Shown piece after piece: positions 62,695 through 64,000 of a stretch of 64,000 nucleotides of DNA. The stretch's first letter is position 1, and the number at the start of each line of letters is the position of its first letter. Source of the stretch: Bacteroidales bacterium (GTDB lineage Bacteria > Bacteroidota > Bacteroidia > Bacteroidales > Lentimicrobiaceae); NCBI GenBank assembly GCA_024636955.1, contig JAGXGB010000081.1:1-64000 (forward strand). Direction: 5' to 3'. The notes beneath the pieces are model-generated. The model was not told the origin of the DNA and did not search any database. It saw nothing but the letters and a program-made list of their open reading frames with translations. The translations under genes and the position numbers were made by a program.

Positions 62695-63594
62695 ATGGCT
62701 AAGAGAGATGCTGACTTCCCGGAAAAAAAAGTGCGCTGGTATCAGAAGCTTCGTGATAAATACCGACTTGTTATTTTAAATGAAGATACATTTGAAGAAA
62801 AGCTTTCTTTCAGCTTGTCAAGAATGAATGTGTTTGTAGTTATGGGCATGATTGCCATTATCTTTATCTTTCTTACTACTTACCTGATTGCTTTTACACC
62901 TTTGAAAGAATATATCCCCGGATACAACGATGCGGATGTTCAGGAAGAACTTTATGAATTGCAATTGAGAGCTGACTCACTGGAGAATGCATTCAGGAGC
63001 AAAGATCTATTCATTGCTAACATGAGAAGAGTAATGATGGGTGAGTCTGAAGATGTTGTTAAAAATGTAAATGTAACAGATTCTTCAAACTATTTGAAGT
63101 ACGATAATATTACACTCAAAAAGTCAAAGGAAGATTCACTTTTGAGGTCAGAATATGAAAAGAGTAACCAGTACAGCCTTACAACTAACACTAATCCTGA
63201 GCGACGGAATAGCTCTTTTAGCGACATCACTGGCCTTTTCCCACCTGTAAAAGGTATTATCACCAGCAAATTTAATATCTCATCCAAACACTATGGAATT
63301 GATATTGTAGCGGCAAAAAATGAAGCAGTTAAGTCAGCTTATGATGGAACGGTTATATTCTCTGAGTGGAGTTCACAAACCGGCCATGTTATTGCAATTC
63401 AGCATACAAACAACGTGATAAGCGTTTATAAACATAATTCTGTAATTCTCCGTAAACAAGGTTCCAGGGTAAGGGCAGGTGAAAGCATTGCTATAATTGG
63501 TGAATCAGGTGAGTATTCTACTGGTCCTCATCTTCATTTTGAATTATGGATTAACGGAAACCCTGTTAATCCTGAAAACTTCGTGATATTTTAG
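62695..63594 (+). CDS. M23-family peptidoglycan metallopeptidase
   Basis: 299 residues. One membrane segment (about 46-70, FVVMGMIAIIFIFLTTYLIA), a coiled-coil region (about 82-105), then the LytM/M23 domain with zinc ligands His199 and Asp203 (KHYGIDI), His279 and His281 (PHLHFELW). It is probably a periplasmic membrane-anchored D,D-endopeptidase of cell-wall remodelling. All ligands are present, so it is likely catalytically active. dxr follows after 8 bases. Confidence 0.92.
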   Translation: MAKRDADFPEKKVRWYQKLRDKYRLVILNEDTFEEKLSFSLSRMNVFVVMGMIAIIFIFLTTYLIAFTPLKEYIPGYNDADVQEELYELQLRADSLENAFRSKDLFIANMRRVMMGESEDVVKNVNVTDSSNYLKYDNITLKKSKEDSLLRSEYEKSNQYSLTTNTNPERRNSSFSDITGLFPPVKGIITSKFNISSKHYGIDIVAAKNEAVKSAYDGTVIFSEWSSQTGHVIAIQHTNNVISVYKHNSVILRKQGSRVRAGESIAIIGESGEYSTGPHLHFELWINGNPVNPENFVIF

Positions 63595-63602
63595 TTTATA
63601 AG

Positions 63603-64000
63603 ATGAAAAATAAACGAAGGATTGCAATTTTAGGCTCAACTGGTTCCATTGGTACTCAGGCACTTGAAGTAATCAGTAAGTATCCTGATTTATTTGAAGT
63701 TACGGTGCTTGCCGCTAACAATAATGTTGACTTGTTAATCCAACAATCCTTCAAATTTAGGCCTGATACTGTAGTTATTACTAACCCCGATCATTACAAT
63801 ACAGTCTCATCTGCGCTTGACCCAATTGATATAAAAGTCTATACGGGGAGTGAGTCATTATGCCAGGTAATGGAAATGGAGACCATTGACATGGTTTTGA
63901 TTGCAATGGTTGGTTTTTCAGGTTTAAAGCCTACTATCAGTGCCATTAATGCCGGCAAAGCCATCGCACTGGCTAATAAAGAAGTTTTAGTTGTTGCCGG
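63603..64000 (+). CDS. dxr: 1-deoxy-D-xylulose-5-phosphate reductoisomerase, N-terminal part
   Basis: The frame starting with ATG at 63603 runs off the window: MKNKRRIAILGSTGSIGTQA, then LEVISKYPDLFEVTVLAANN, and later AINAGKAIALANKEVLVVAG. The GSTGSIG NADPH-binding loop and ALANKE are diagnostic of DXR, which catalyses the first committed step of the MEP isoprenoid pathway. Cytosolic. Close to the M23 gene (8-base gap) and probably co-transcribed. Confidence 0.96.
   Translation, partial: MKNKRRIAILGSTGSIGTQALEVISKYPDLFEVTVLAANNNVDLLIQQSFKFRPDTVVITNPDHYNTVSSALDPIDIKVYTGSESLCQVMEMETIDMVLIAMVGFSGLKPTISAINAGKAIALANKEVLVVA

Overview
The window looks like a chromosomal segment of a Bacteroidota bacterium, probably a Bacteroidales/Marinilabiliales-type relative (inference from gene content only). 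Signs of this are type IX secretion (T9SS) cargo with C-terminal sorting domains, a PorW/SprE-like lipoprotein, a PorV/PorQ-family barrel, a TonB-dependent receptor with a carboxypeptidase-regulatory-like domain, a MurF-alanine racemase fusion, a GGGP-synthase-family protein, a bactofilin next to AtpZ, and -7 promoter boxes of the Bacteroidota type (TAnnTTTG). I saw no tRNA, rRNA, CRISPR array, insertion sequence or phage gene.

Region 1 (1-24 kb) is gene-sparse with long spacers. It holds the 5' end of an agmatinase gene, two T9SS cargo genes (the first split by an apparent 1-base deletion), small secreted proteins, a relic of a duplicated transglutaminase-like gene, a DUF6922/AbiEii toxin-antitoxin-like pair, the intact transglutaminase-like gene, and a TetR - outer-membrane barrel - ABC ATPase - two FtsX-type permeases - LolA-like locus. 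After these come a DPP-IV-like peptidase, a GGGP synthase, S-adenosylhomocysteine hydrolase and a Rieske-like lipoprotein. Nearly every spacer here is filled with short tandem repeats of period 7 (GGCTAAA, GGTTAGT, CTCAGAA, CCCTATG and relatives) or 9 (TTGAACNCC, GGGACCTGT and relatives), plus arrays of 14, 15 and 40 bp. Several lie directly 3' of a gene and keep the same orientation relative to it.

Region 2 (24-38.5 kb) starts with a TonB receptor, a 1,433-residue secreted protein and a PorV-family barrel. These are followed by greA, a HIT protein, and a tightly overlapping cluster of glycosyltransferase, methyltransferase-like protein, FrhB-type iron-sulfur protein and flippase-like membrane protein. 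A five-copy, exactly 22-bp-phased array at 38.54-38.65 kb precedes an aldo/keto reductase.

Region 3 (39.7-64 kb) is mostly housekeeping: murF-alr, pdxA, a phosphoesterase, waaA, a nucleotide-sugar cluster (WbpE-like, WbpD-like, galE, rfbB), a large-subunit catalase, fabD, an aminotransferase, folE-queD, an AtpZ/bactofilin cluster, porW/sprE, a P-type ATPase, an M23 peptidase and the 5' end of dxr.

The window therefore encodes T9SS cargo and at least one T9SS component, along with cell-envelope synthesis (peptidoglycan, Kdo, nucleotide sugars, fatty acids). The candidates for something undescribed are the heptamer/nonamer spacer repeats, the Lol-like transport locus, the receptor/giant protein/PorV triad and the 22-bp phased array.
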